Assembly: GCA_964425755.1 (NCBI GenBank)
Contig: CAYRNY010000007.1
Location: forward strand, 62,001-126,000
DNA: 64,000 nt
Direction of reading: 5' to 3'
From: CAYRNY01 sp964425755
GTDB taxonomy: Bacteria; Chloroflexota; Anaerolineae; Aggregatilineales; Aggregatilineaceae
Below are positions 35,450 to 43,277 of the stretch, piece by piece (within the stretch, counting starts at the first letter, position 1; every line of letters begins with the position of its first letter). The position numbers and the translations under genes are program-made. Below the pieces are notes generated by a model that saw nothing but the letters and a program-made list of their open reading frames with translations, made no database searches and was not told the DNA's origin.

Positions 35450-36517
35450 ATGAAACGTTTTTGCACCGTTTGTCACCGTACCTCCATCGATGGAAATCTC
35501 TGGTGCCAGGACCCTGACTGCCCGGCGGGTAATATGCCCGTGCTCTTTGACTACGGCGAATGGTTGGGCGATATCCAGGTGATCCGGCTGTTGCGCACGC
35601 TGCGCTGCGCGGCAGTATACGAAGCCCAGCGCGGCGAGGACATGCTGCTGTTGAAGGTCGCGCATAACGGCTGCCAGGACCAGTTGCGCCTGGAAGCGCG
35701 GACGCTGGTCGAGCTGGCGAACAAGCAGCAGCACTCCATGTTGCCGCAGGTGCTCCCGGCATACCGGCAGGCCGACCCGCAGCAGCGCCCCTACGGTAAG
35801 ACCATGTTCCGGGGCGAGACCAAGTATTACACCGTGTTCGCCCACGCCGAGGGTGAGTTCCTGCACGACCTACTGCTGAAAAACCCGCAGCCCTGGTACC
35901 AGCACGCGGCCTGGCTGGCGATCATGCTGGCGGACGCGGTCGCGTTTATGCATATCCGCGCGGGCCGCCTGCACCTGAACCTGAACCCCGACGCGATCTA
36001 CGTCCGCAGCGACAAGGCCGGGGTCCCGCGCCCGTTGCTGCTCGACCTGGGGCTGCTGGCGGAACCGGGGCCGGTCGATCCGGCGTGGGTCGAGAAATAC
36101 GCCGTGCCCGCCTACACGCCGCCCGAACTGCTGACGCGCGACGTCCCCACGAGCCAGGCGTCGGACGTGTACGGGCTGGGGCTGCTGCTGTACGAGATGC
36201 TGGCGGGCCACCCGGCGTTTGAGTCCGCGCAGCGGCGCGACGAGGACGTGCGGCAAGCTGTGATCCAGGCCACGCCGGAGCCGTTGATGCGTACCGATCT
36301 CGCCCAAGAGATCCACGAGATCGTGCAGCAGGCGATCCACCGCGCGCCGGAACAGCGCCAGCAGGATGTGCGCGTCCTGGCGAAGATGCTGCGCACGCGC
36401 TTTGGCGAAGTGCCTGCCGAGAAGAAACGCAACTGGAACCGGCGCCTGCTAACCGCCGCCGTCGCGGTCGCGCTGCTCACGACGGTGTGGATCATGCTCG
36501 CGGCGCTGCTGGGATAG
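35450..36517 (+). CDS. Membrane-anchored pseudokinase with zinc-finger N-terminus (EssB-like)
   Basis: A 355-aa protein with a kinase fold that has lost catalysis. C5, C8, C19 and C24 form a likely zinc knuckle. The ATP-site lysine K69 (MLLLKVAHNG) remains, but the HRD loop reads HLNLNPDAI (175-183), replacing the catalytic Asp by Asn177 and the loop Lys and metal-binding Asn. DLG (199-201) stands for DFG, PPE for APE, and SDVYGLGLLLYEML is normal. One C-terminal TM helix (about 331-354) follows, with almost nothing beyond. EssB/YukC of type VIIb systems is also a pseudokinase joined to a single TM, so I propose an equivalent scaffold, though EssB has an extracellular domain missing here. Divergent from the EccC-like gene. 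Confidence 0.8.
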   Translation: MKRFCTVCHRTSIDGNLWCQDPDCPAGNMPVLFDYGEWLGDIQVIRLLRTLRCAAVYEAQRGEDMLLLKVAHNGCQDQLRLEARTLVELANKQQHSMLPQVLPAYRQADPQQRPYGKTMFRGETKYYTVFAHAEGEFLHDLLLKNPQPWYQHAAWLAIMLADAVAFMHIRAGRLHLNLNPDAIYVRSDKAGVPRPLLLDLGLLAEPGPVDPAWVEKYAVPAYTPPELLTRDVPTSQASDVYGLGLLLYEMLAGHPAFESAQRRDEDVRQAVIQATPEPLMRTDLAQEIHEIVQQAIHRAPEQRQQDVRVLAKMLRTRFGEVPAEKKRNWNRRLLTAAVAVALLTTVWIMLAALLG

Positions 36518-36550
36518 CCCGGCCCGCACGGCACCGCCAGCCAAACGCAT

Positions 36551-36583
36551 ACACCCACCGCTGCACAACGAGCCGGTGGGTGT
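36551..36583. terminator. Bidirectional hairpin between convergent genes
   Basis: ACACCCACCG pairs with CGGTGGGTGT over 10 bp; it lies between the pseudokinase stop (36517) and the last WXG100 gene stop (36634). T-tracts on both sides are weak. Confidence 0.55.
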
Positions 36584-36633
36584 TTGGCTGTACGGCACGC
36601 ACCCGCGCGCCCTGACGCGCACCCGGCGCGGCA

Positions 36634-36927
36634 TCACACAAAGCGCTGCGAGCCGGAGTTATCCCCGTCGCGCAGGCTGATGATCGCGCCGACCAGGTCC
36701 ATGCTCAGCTCTTCGCATGTCGCGGAGAGCCGATCGACGTTGGGCTTGATCCCTTCCAGGTAGCGCGCCAGCGCAATATTGCCCACCAGCCCGATGAACG
36801 CGGACGCCTTCAGCACCGCGATCGCGACCTCAAGCGCCTTGCTGACGCCTTGCAGCGTGTCGGCAGCCGTGCTAAACCCGTCGGCCATCTGCTGTACTGC
36901 TTCATAATCCATTGAGACTTCGGCCAT
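36634..36927 (-). CDS. WXG100-like protein, B type (no Trp), copy 2
   Basis: A 97-aa all-helical protein without signal peptide, predicted helix-turn-helix like ESAT-6/CFP-10. The turn lacks the Trp-x-Gly and reads ASAFIGLVGN. The C-terminal end LVGAIISLRDGDNSGSQRF matches that of the 97-aa B-type copy upstream (YGALVDLRDGDTEAASRF), so the two are paralogues. It is the last of four consecutive small genes and follows an A-type (W-x-G) gene by 53 nt. Probably forms a heterodimer with it and is a substrate or structural partner of the EccC-like ATPase. No canonical YxxxD/E tail is seen. Confidence 0.75.
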   Translation of the reverse strand: MAEVSMDYEAVQQMADGFSTAADTLQGVSKALEVAIAVLKASAFIGLVGNIALARYLEGIKPNVDRLSATCEELSMDLVGAIISLRDGDNSGSQRFV

Positions 36928-36980
36928 TGTTGCCTCCTTGTGTTGGCGTTAATGTCTGCGATCAGAAGCCGCCGCACGGC

Positions 36981-37304
36981 TTAGAAGATCGAGTCGAAGA
37001 TATCTGCGACGCTGCCGACCACGTTCGACACGTCATTGTCGGCCTGTTCGATGATTCCCAGTGCGGAGTTGATCCCGCCGCCGAAACCCATCACCGAGGC
37101 GATCAGGGCGGAGACCTCCGGGATCAACCGGGTCTGCACTTCCTGGATGAACGCGTCCGCGCCCTGGCCGGTCCACGCGCCGCCGCTGATCGGCTGCATG
37201 CCGGACCGGATGTTGCCCATCACATCCTCGATCATATTGGCTTGCTGGGTTACCTGGCGCACTACGTCCTGAACGTCACCCATCACGCAACTAAAAATCG
37301 ACAT
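36981..37304 (-). CDS. WXG100 protein, A type, copy 2
   Basis: A 107-aa WXG100-family protein. Helix 1 (about 8-37) leads into GGAWTGQGADAF, where W-T-G is the WXG turn, followed by helix 2 (FIQEVQTRLIPEVSALIAS). The hydrophobic tail (GSVADIFDSIF) is unusual. GGGAGG upstream (about 8 nt) supports the start at 37304. It stands 20 nt behind a B-type gene and 53 nt ahead of another, in the order A-B-A-B. Confidence 0.87.
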   Translation of the reverse strand: MSIFSCVMGDVQDVVRQVTQQANMIEDVMGNIRSGMQPISGGAWTGQGADAFIQEVQTRLIPEVSALIASVMGFGGGINSALGIIEQADNDVSNVVGSVADIFDSIF

Positions 37305-37324
37305 TGTGTCTTACCTCCCTGGAC

Positions 37325-37618
37325 TTACTTGAACCGGCTTGCGGCTTCGGTATCGCCATCGCGCAGATCGACCAGCGCGCCGTACACGTCCAGCGACATC
37401 TCGTCGAGCTTGTCCTGCAGCAGGCCGATGCGCGAGTTGAGCTTGTCGCGGATCGCTTCGGCAAACGCCTGGCCGCCGCGCCCGAGCAGCGCGCCGTCAT
37501 CGAGCCGGTTGGCGATATCCTGCATCGCCCGGATCAGGTCTTCCATGTGCTGCGAGCCTTCTTTAAACAGGCGCGCCATGTCTTCCATCATGTCAAAATC
37601 CATCTGTACGTCAGTCAT
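37325..37618 (-). CDS. WXG100-like protein, B type (no Trp), copy 1
   Basis: A 97-aa helical hairpin protein, rich in Met, Asp and Glu in helix 1 (QMDFDMMEDMARLFKEGSQ). At the turn the WXG position reads LLGRGGQAF, which keeps the Gly and the FAEAI helix start but has Leu for Trp. The tail YGALVDLRDGDTEAASRF is shared with the B-type copy 2. It follows the first A-type gene by 53 nt, the same spacing as in the second pair. Proposed heterodimer partner of the A-type protein. Confidence 0.8.
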   Translation of the reverse strand: MTDVQMDFDMMEDMARLFKEGSQHMEDLIRAMQDIANRLDDGALLGRGGQAFAEAIRDKLNSRIGLLQDKLDEMSLDVYGALVDLRDGDTEAASRFK

Positions 37619-37671
37619 GGTGCCCTCCTGGCTGGTTGGTCATACCGGCTGCACGGTGACCAACACCCTGC

Positions 37672-37977
37672 TTAGAATTTGAACTGGGAGCTGGCTTCTT
37701 GTTCGGCCTGCGAGATGATGTTGGCGATCTGTTTGGTCGCCTGTCCAGCTTCTTCGAGCGCGTTGGCGAGGCGCTCCATCCCGGGGAAGACGAGGTCGTA
37801 CATCTCGGCGTAGAAGCTCTCCGCGCCGCGCCCGATCCAACCGCCGCCCTCCAAGTCGCTGACGAGACTCTGGATCTTGTTCGTCAGGTCCGAGACCGCG
37901 CCTGCCTCCTGCATAAACTGGTTGGCGATGTTGCTCAGTTCGTCATAATCCGCCTGAATCTTGTGACCCAATGCCAT
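37672..37977 (-). CDS. WXG100 protein, A type, copy 1 (first of the array)
   Basis: A 101-aa WXG100 protein. Helix 1 (ADYDELSNIANQFMQEAG) leads to GGGWIGRGAESFYAEM with the W-I-G turn near 47-49; helix 2 continues to the C-terminus (ALEEAGQATKQIANIISQ). GGAGG 6-7 nt upstream fixes the ATG at 37977. It is promoter-proximal, about 155 nt downstream of a near-consensus promoter, so expression should be strong. Likely secreted or structural subunit of the type VII-like system. Confidence 0.92.
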   Translation of the reverse strand: MALGHKIQADYDELSNIANQFMQEAGAVSDLTNKIQSLVSDLEGGGWIGRGAESFYAEMYDLVFPGMERLANALEEAGQATKQIANIISQAEQEASSQFKF

Positions 37978-38138
37978 GCTAGCCTCCTTGCAATGAACCC
38001 TGCTTTGCGTGCCTGTGCGATGGGGGAACCGGGCCGGATCGCCCGCGAGAAGATGCGCCGCTTGATCGCCCTGCAGCGATGCGCGACAGACCGAACAATC
38101 AAGAAAAATTGATACAATTAATATGTTTCTAATTTGCC

Positions 38139-38167
38139 AGTGTAGGCCCCTCAAATTTGTTTGTCAA
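38139..38167 (-). promoter_or_regulatory. Near-consensus promoter of the WXG100 operon
   Basis: Minus-strand TTGACA (38162-38167), exactly 17 nt, TACACT (38139-38144). A 5' leader of about 155 nt precedes the first WXG100 gene. Confidence 0.75.
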
Positions 38168-38351
38168 GCAGCCCTATGCGGCCCGGCGATAAAAAACTTC
38201 GCGCAATCGCGTAAAAAACCTCTAAAAGTGCTGTTATGACGTGTGGCTCCTGGTGTAGACTGAAGGTTTCATTGGCGCACCGTATACAAAGAATAAAATG
38301 ATAAAATTTGTAAAAATTTCCCTAACCACCCTCTCGCGCGGCGCTGGCGGT

Positions 38352-38379
38352 TTGGATATCGCCCAAACTCCGCTATACT
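38352..38379 (+). promoter_or_regulatory. Promoter of the Ser/Thr kinase gene
   Basis: TTGGAT (38352-38357), 16-nt spacer, TATACT (38374-38379), about 36-48 nt before the candidate ATGs. Confidence 0.6.
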
Positions 38380-38415
38380 CGCAATATCACACCGCGACGC
38401 TGATACAAACACTGG

Positions 38416-41274
38416 ATGGCGTGCCCCATGACCTTCAACGATCTCTCCGGCCACACCCTGGGCCAGTACGAACTGCGCGAGCTACTCGGCACCGGCGGCA
38501 TGGGCGCGGTTTATCGCGCGTACCAGGCCGCGCTCAAACGCCAGGTGGCGATCAAGGTCATGCCGCCCGGCCTGGCTAACGAACCCGACTACCTGGAACG
38601 CTTCACGCGTGAAGCGGAAACCGCCGCCGCGCTCGAACACCCGCACATCATCCCCGTCCACGATTACGGCGTCGAAGCCGGGACAAGCTACATCGTGATG
38701 CGCTTGCTGACCGGCGGCACGCTTGCCGATCGCATGGCGCAACGCCAGCGCCAGGGGCGCGCCCTGCCCTCGCTGGGGGAAGTCGCGCAGTTGCTCCGGC
38801 AGATCGCCGGGGCGTTTGATTACGCACATCACCAGGGCGTGATCCACCGCGACGTCAAGCCGACCAACATCATGTTCGACAATCACGGCAACGCCTTCCT
38901 GGTGGATTTTGGGATCGCCAAGCTGCTGGCGCACACCAGCTCGCTCACGGCGACGGGGGCGGTGTTGGGCACGCCGTTGTATATGGCCCCCGAACAGTGG
39001 CGCGCGGAGCCGCCGACCCCGGCCACCGACCAGTACGCGCTCGGCGTGACGGTGTACCAACTCGTGACCGGCAGCGTCCCGTTTGACGCGCCGACGCCCT
39101 ACAGCCTGATGCACAAACATCTCAACGAGCGCCCCCCTTCGCCGCACGCCCTGCGCCCGGAGCTACCGGAAGCCGTGTCGATCGTGCTCGAACGCGCGAT
39201 GGCGAAAGCGCCTGAAGAGCGCTTCCCGGCGATCACGCCGTTTGCGCAGGCGTTCGAGAGCGCCACCGCGGGGCAGCGCGGCGAAGCGACGCAGTTCTTC
39301 ACCGCGCCGGTGGCGATCACGCCGCCGCAGCGACCGGGCGTCCCGACGCCGCAGCAACGCGAAACCTTCCGCAGCGGCGCGTTTACGCCGGACCCGCAGG
39401 CCGCCAGGGGCACGACGCGTCCATCACTGCGCCGCCCGGCGCTCTGGAGCATCGGAGTCGTGGTGTTCGTGCTGCTGGCGGCGCTCGGCGTGCTGCTGGC
39501 GCTGCTCGTGCGCGGCACCGGCGACGGCGATCAAGGGGCCGGGGCGGACGCCACGCAGACCGCTGCCGCTGCCGCCGCCCTGCCAACCGATGCACCCACC
39601 GCCAGCGACGAGGCGCTCACCACCGGCACAGCGACCCCAACCGTCACCATGACGGCGACAGAGGAAGCGACCGATCAACCCACCGCCACGCCAACCGCCA
39701 CGCCAACCGCCACGCCGACGGCACAACCAAGCGACACGCCCACGCGCCAGCCGGCGCATACCGCCACACCGACCGGCGACGCGGTCGCGCTGCTCGCCCC
39801 GACGGAGACGCCGGAACCGTCGCACACGCCATCAGATACACCGTCGGCGACACCGACGCTCGCACCGAGCGCGACAGATACCCCGGCTGACACGCCGTCC
39901 AGCACACCGACCGAACCGCAGCCCACCGCACCGGCGATCGTGACGCTCGGACCGGCGGCAACGCACACGCTGACTGCTACTGCCAGCGCCACCCATACAG
40001 CGACCGCCACCGCCACGCCGGATGACGCCCCAGATGTCGCGTCACCCACCAGGCCGGTTATCGAATTGCTCGTGCCGACTGAAACCGCGTCACCAACCGC
40101 CACAGCGACGGACACCCCAACGCTGACCGCTACGCCCAGCCCATCACCCACCCAGACCCCGACGGCCAGCGCGACACACACCGCGTCCCCCACGCACACG
40201 CACACGCATACTGCTACCGCCACCGTGTCGCACACGCCGACCGCCACGCTCACCGCGACTGCGAGCCGCACGCCGACCGTCACGCCCACCGCCACACCCA
40301 CCGTAACGCCATCCCCGTCCGCGACCCCCACGCAGACGGCAACCGCAACGCCGACGTTTACCCCGTCCGTCTCGCCCACCGCGACCCCGCAGGGCGGCGG
40401 CGCGGGGATGCTGGCGTTCGTGTCCGAGCGTGACGGCTACCGCGCGATCTACGTCATGGAAGCGGACGGCAGCGGCCAGACACGGCTAACCGGCAGCGGC
40501 AGCGACGCCTGGGACCCGGCCTGGTCGCCGGACGGCACGCAGATCGTGTTTTACACGCGCATCAATGGCGCGGGGGAACTGTTCGTGATGGACGCGGACG
40601 GTTCGAACGTGCGCAACCTGACCAACCATCCCGCCAACGACTTCCACCCGGCCTGGTCGCCGGACGGATCGCGGATCGTGTTCCACTCCGACCGCGACGG
40701 CAGTGATGACGTCTGGCTGATCGATCCCGATGGCGCGAACCCCGTGAATCTGACCAACCACCCCGCCAACGACGGCGGCGCGACATGGTCATCCGACGGG
40801 TCACACATCGCGTTCGGCAGCGACCGCGACGGTGACGGCGAGATCTACGTGATGCGGGCGGATGGAAGCGACCCGGTGCGGCTGACCTACAGCCCCGGCG
40901 ACGACACGATGCCGGCCTGGTCGCCGGACGGGTCGCAGATCGCGTTTGCTTCGCGGCGCGATGGTAACTGGGAAGTCTACGTGGTGCGTGCGGACGGCTC
41001 CGACGTGCGCAACCTGACGCGCGCGACATCCAACGACTGGTGGCCCGAATGGTCGGCGGACGGGGCGTACATCGCGTTCAACAGCGACCGCGACGGGATC
41101 GGCAGCATCTACCTGATGCGCAGTGACGGCAGCGACGCGCGCGCGCTGACCAACGCGTCGGCCTGGGACGACAGCCCCGCGTGGCGGCCCGCGCTGGAGC
41201 AGAGCACGCCACGTGCCGCTTCGACCGCGCCGCCGACCGCCACCCCGATCCCGACGATCACGCCGCTGCCCTGA
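38416..41274 (+). CDS. Receptor Ser/Thr kinase with extracytoplasmic TolB/PD40 propeller
   Basis: A 952-aa PknB-type kinase. The catalytic domain (about 15-285) is complete: glycine loop LLGTGGMGAVY, VAIK lysine K47, HRD-type VIHRDVKPTN near 150, DFG in VDFGIAKLL, and GTPLYMAPEQW. One TM (about 343-367: IGVVVFVLLAALGVLLALLV) leads to a roughly 280-residue Thr/Pro/Ala linker, then six PD40 repeats (AWSPDGTQIVF, AWSPDGSRIVFHSDRDG and so on) forming a beta-propeller sensor to the C-terminus. Start ATG 38416 or 38428. Divergent from the WXG100 operon and convergent with a PP2C gene; the pair probably sets phosphothreonine levels read by the FHA proteins. Confidence 0.94.
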   Translation: MACPMTFNDLSGHTLGQYELRELLGTGGMGAVYRAYQAALKRQVAIKVMPPGLANEPDYLERFTREAETAAALEHPHIIPVHDYGVEAGTSYIVMRLLTGGTLADRMAQRQRQGRALPSLGEVAQLLRQIAGAFDYAHHQGVIHRDVKPTNIMFDNHGNAFLVDFGIAKLLAHTSSLTATGAVLGTPLYMAPEQWRAEPPTPATDQYALGVTVYQLVTGSVPFDAPTPYSLMHKHLNERPPSPHALRPELPEAVSIVLERAMAKAPEERFPAITPFAQAFESATAGQRGEATQFFTAPVAITPPQRPGVPTPQQRETFRSGAFTPDPQAARGTTRPSLRRPALWSIGVVVFVLLAALGVLLALLVRGTGDGDQGAGADATQTAAAAAALPTDAPTASDEALTTGTATPTVTMTATEEATDQPTATPTATPTATPTAQPSDTPTRQPAHTATPTGDAVALLAPTETPEPSHTPSDTPSATPTLAPSATDTPADTPSSTPTEPQPTAPAIVTLGPAATHTLTATASATHTATATATPDDAPDVASPTRPVIELLVPTETASPTATATDTPTLTATPSPSPTQTPTASATHTASPTHTHTHTATATVSHTPTATLTATASRTPTVTPTATPTVTPSPSATPTQTATATPTFTPSVSPTATPQGGGAGMLAFVSERDGYRAIYVMEADGSGQTRLTGSGSDAWDPAWSPDGTQIVFYTRINGAGELFVMDADGSNVRNLTNHPANDFHPAWSPDGSRIVFHSDRDGSDDVWLIDPDGANPVNLTNHPANDGGATWSSDGSHIAFGSDRDGDGEIYVMRADGSDPVRLTYSPGDDTMPAWSPDGSQIAFASRRDGNWEVYVVRADGSDVRNLTRATSNDWWPEWSADGAYIAFNSDRDGIGSIYLMRSDGSDARALTNASAWDDSPAWRPALEQSTPRAASTAPPTATPIPTITPLP

Positions 41275-41298
41275 CGCGCGGGTACGAGGTAGCGCTGG

Positions 41299-43212
41299 TC
41301 AGTCCTGCGCGGTTGGGGCCTGGCTTGCGATCGGCGTGGCTTCCGGCAGCGGGGGCGCGGTGATCAGCGGCAGGCCCGCCGTAGCGCCGTACACATCGAC
41401 CACGTCCGCCGCGACCCAGCCGCGCACGCCGTCCAGCCGCTCGACGGCATACCAGCCGTTGAGCCGCGCGCTGGTGCCGGTGATCCGCGCGATCTGGCCC
41501 GGCGCGAGCGAAGACACAATCGCGTAGCCGGTGCTGTCGCCCCGGCGCAGGTTCGCGCCGCGATCCCGCGCGACGACGTAAGCCTGCAACGGCGCCGCCG
41601 CTTCGAGCGCCCCCACGTCGATCCAGCCCCGGCCCCGCAGATGCAGCCCGGAGAGCACCTCGACCTCGCGCAGCACGCGCCCGGCAGCGTCGGGATGCGC
41701 CCGTTCGGCGTCACCGAGCAGGCGCACGCCGGTTCCAGCACTCAGCGCGATCGCGCGGGGCGGCGCGTCGTCGGCCTCGAACACGTACAACGTCGCGCGC
41801 CCGTCCAGCGTCACGCCACCGTCCGCCGCGAAGAACAGCGCCCGCTGCCCGGCAGTGAGCGTCGGGGTCGGTGTGGGCGACAGGCTGGGTGTGGGTGAGA
41901 TCACCGCCGGGTCAACCGTCACAGTCGGCGGGCGCGGCGTGGGCGTGCGCGTCGGTGACGCGGTGCCGGTCGGTGACGCGGTCGGGGATGGCAGCGGCGT
42001 GCGCGTGGCGGTCGGCGGCTGCGGGGTATGTGCCACGGTGAGCGTAGCGGTTGGCGTGCGCGACGCGGTCGGGGTGTGCGTGCGCGTATGCGTCGCGCTG
42101 GCGGTGTCACGCGGCTGCTGCAGGACGGCCTGCGTCACCGCCTGCGTGCCGGTCGGGGACGGCGTCGCGGTCACACTCGCGCGGGGGGATGGCGTCACGG
42201 TGGGCGTGTCGCTCGACAGGATCGTGACCGCCGCCCCACCCGTCGGCGAAGCATCCGGCGTGCGCGCTGAGTCCTGGGGCGTGCCGGTGGGTGCTTCCAG
42301 CGTGGGGCGCGCCGCGCCCTGGTCGTCATGTGGTTCGCCGCCGTCTTCATCACCGCGCAAAAACGCCAGCCACACGCCAACCGCGATCAGCGCCAGCACA
42401 ACCAGCGCCGCCACGCCCTGCCACCCGCGCCACAGCGCGCGCCGGACGGTCGTGCCGATGCGTACCACGATCACGGTCACGTTGTCCGGCGCGCCGCGCT
42501 TGCGCGCCAGCTCAACCAGGCGGCGCGTCGCGACCTCAGCCGAATACTGCTCCACGATGCGCAGCATTTCGTGCGGCTTGACCAGGTCCCACAGGCCATC
42601 AGAGCACAACAAGAACACGTCGCCGGTCTGGACTCGCGCGCGGCGGTACACGGCTTCGAGCGGGCGTTCCTGACCGATGAACGCGGTCACGTTGACGTTG
42701 CGCGCCTGCCGCGCCTCTTCCTCGGAGATCACGCCCGCGTCGAGTTGGTGCTGCAACACGCTCTGGTCATGGCTGAGCTGCTCAAGCATATTCTGGCGGA
42801 TGCGGTACACGCGCGCGTCGCCCACGTTGAAGATCACCGCTTCGCCATCCGGCAGCAGCAACACGCCAGCAGCGGTTGAGCCGATACGCAACAGATTCGC
42901 TTCACGTGCCCTGGCACGCACGGCCTCATTCGCCGCATTGAGCGCCGTTTTGAGCACGCGCTCCGGGTCCGTGCCGGGCGAAAACGGCGCCGCGTAGTAC
43001 GCATCCAGCAGCGTCCTGACGGCGGTCCGGCTGGCGACGTCCCCCCCACTCATCCCGCCCATGCCATCCGCCACCACGAACAACGCGCCGTGTGCGTGCT
43101 GCGGCGTGTTCGGTTCCGGGATGCGGAAATCGCAGGTGTCCTCGTTGCGTTTGCGCTTCAGCCCGATGTCGGTCAGGGCTGCGACATCCAGTGTGCCAGG
43201 CTGCTCGCCCAT
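41299..43212 (-). CDS. PP2C-type protein phosphatase with TM and extracytoplasmic SH3-like domain
   Basis: A 637-aa PPM/PP2C phosphatase. The catalytic domain (1 to about 235) has metal-binding motifs TDIGLKRKRNEDTCDF, VVADGMGGMSGGDVAS, VFLLCSDGLWDLV and RGAPDNVTVIVV. A TM helix (about 247-268) is followed by a Thr/Ser/Pro linker and a C-terminal bacterial SH3-like module (GANLRRGDSTGYAIVSSL, RGWVAADVVDVYG) likely binding cell wall or ligand. It should dephosphorylate proteins modified by the adjacent kinase, with which it is convergent (24-nt gap). It follows the VWA-FHA gene by 65 nt on the same strand. Confidence 0.94.
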   Translation of the reverse strand: MGEQPGTLDVAALTDIGLKRKRNEDTCDFRIPEPNTPQHAHGALFVVADGMGGMSGGDVASRTAVRTLLDAYYAAPFSPGTDPERVLKTALNAANEAVRARAREANLLRIGSTAAGVLLLPDGEAVIFNVGDARVYRIRQNMLEQLSHDQSVLQHQLDAGVISEEEARQARNVNVTAFIGQERPLEAVYRRARVQTGDVFLLCSDGLWDLVKPHEMLRIVEQYSAEVATRRLVELARKRGAPDNVTVIVVRIGTTVRRALWRGWQGVAALVVLALIAVGVWLAFLRGDEDGGEPHDDQGAARPTLEAPTGTPQDSARTPDASPTGGAAVTILSSDTPTVTPSPRASVTATPSPTGTQAVTQAVLQQPRDTASATHTRTHTPTASRTPTATLTVAHTPQPPTATRTPLPSPTASPTGTASPTRTPTPRPPTVTVDPAVISPTPSLSPTPTPTLTAGQRALFFAADGGVTLDGRATLYVFEADDAPPRAIALSAGTGVRLLGDAERAHPDAAGRVLREVEVLSGLHLRGRGWIDVGALEAAAPLQAYVVARDRGANLRRGDSTGYAIVSSLAPGQIARITGTSARLNGWYAVERLDGVRGWVAADVVDVYGATAGLPLITAPPLPEATPIASQAPTAQD

Positions 43213-43277
43213 GCGTGTGATCCTCTCTGTGGCCGCGCGATCCCCAGGTAAAAGCGACGCTGCGGGCCGGTCCGCCG

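Larger units (their letters stand above)
37978..38415. other. AT-rich divergent promoter region
   Basis: A 438-bp spacer between the WXG100 operon (minus) and the Ser/Thr kinase (plus). No gene is apparent. It is much more AT-rich than its surroundings and holds the two promoters listed below. Confidence 0.6.

Noticed and set aside
39540..40395. Repetitive Thr-Pro coding region as a possible recombination repeat or satellite
   Set aside because: The repetition follows from the Thr-Pro-Ala linker between TM and propeller; the codons vary and the frame is intact, so it is better explained as a protein linker.
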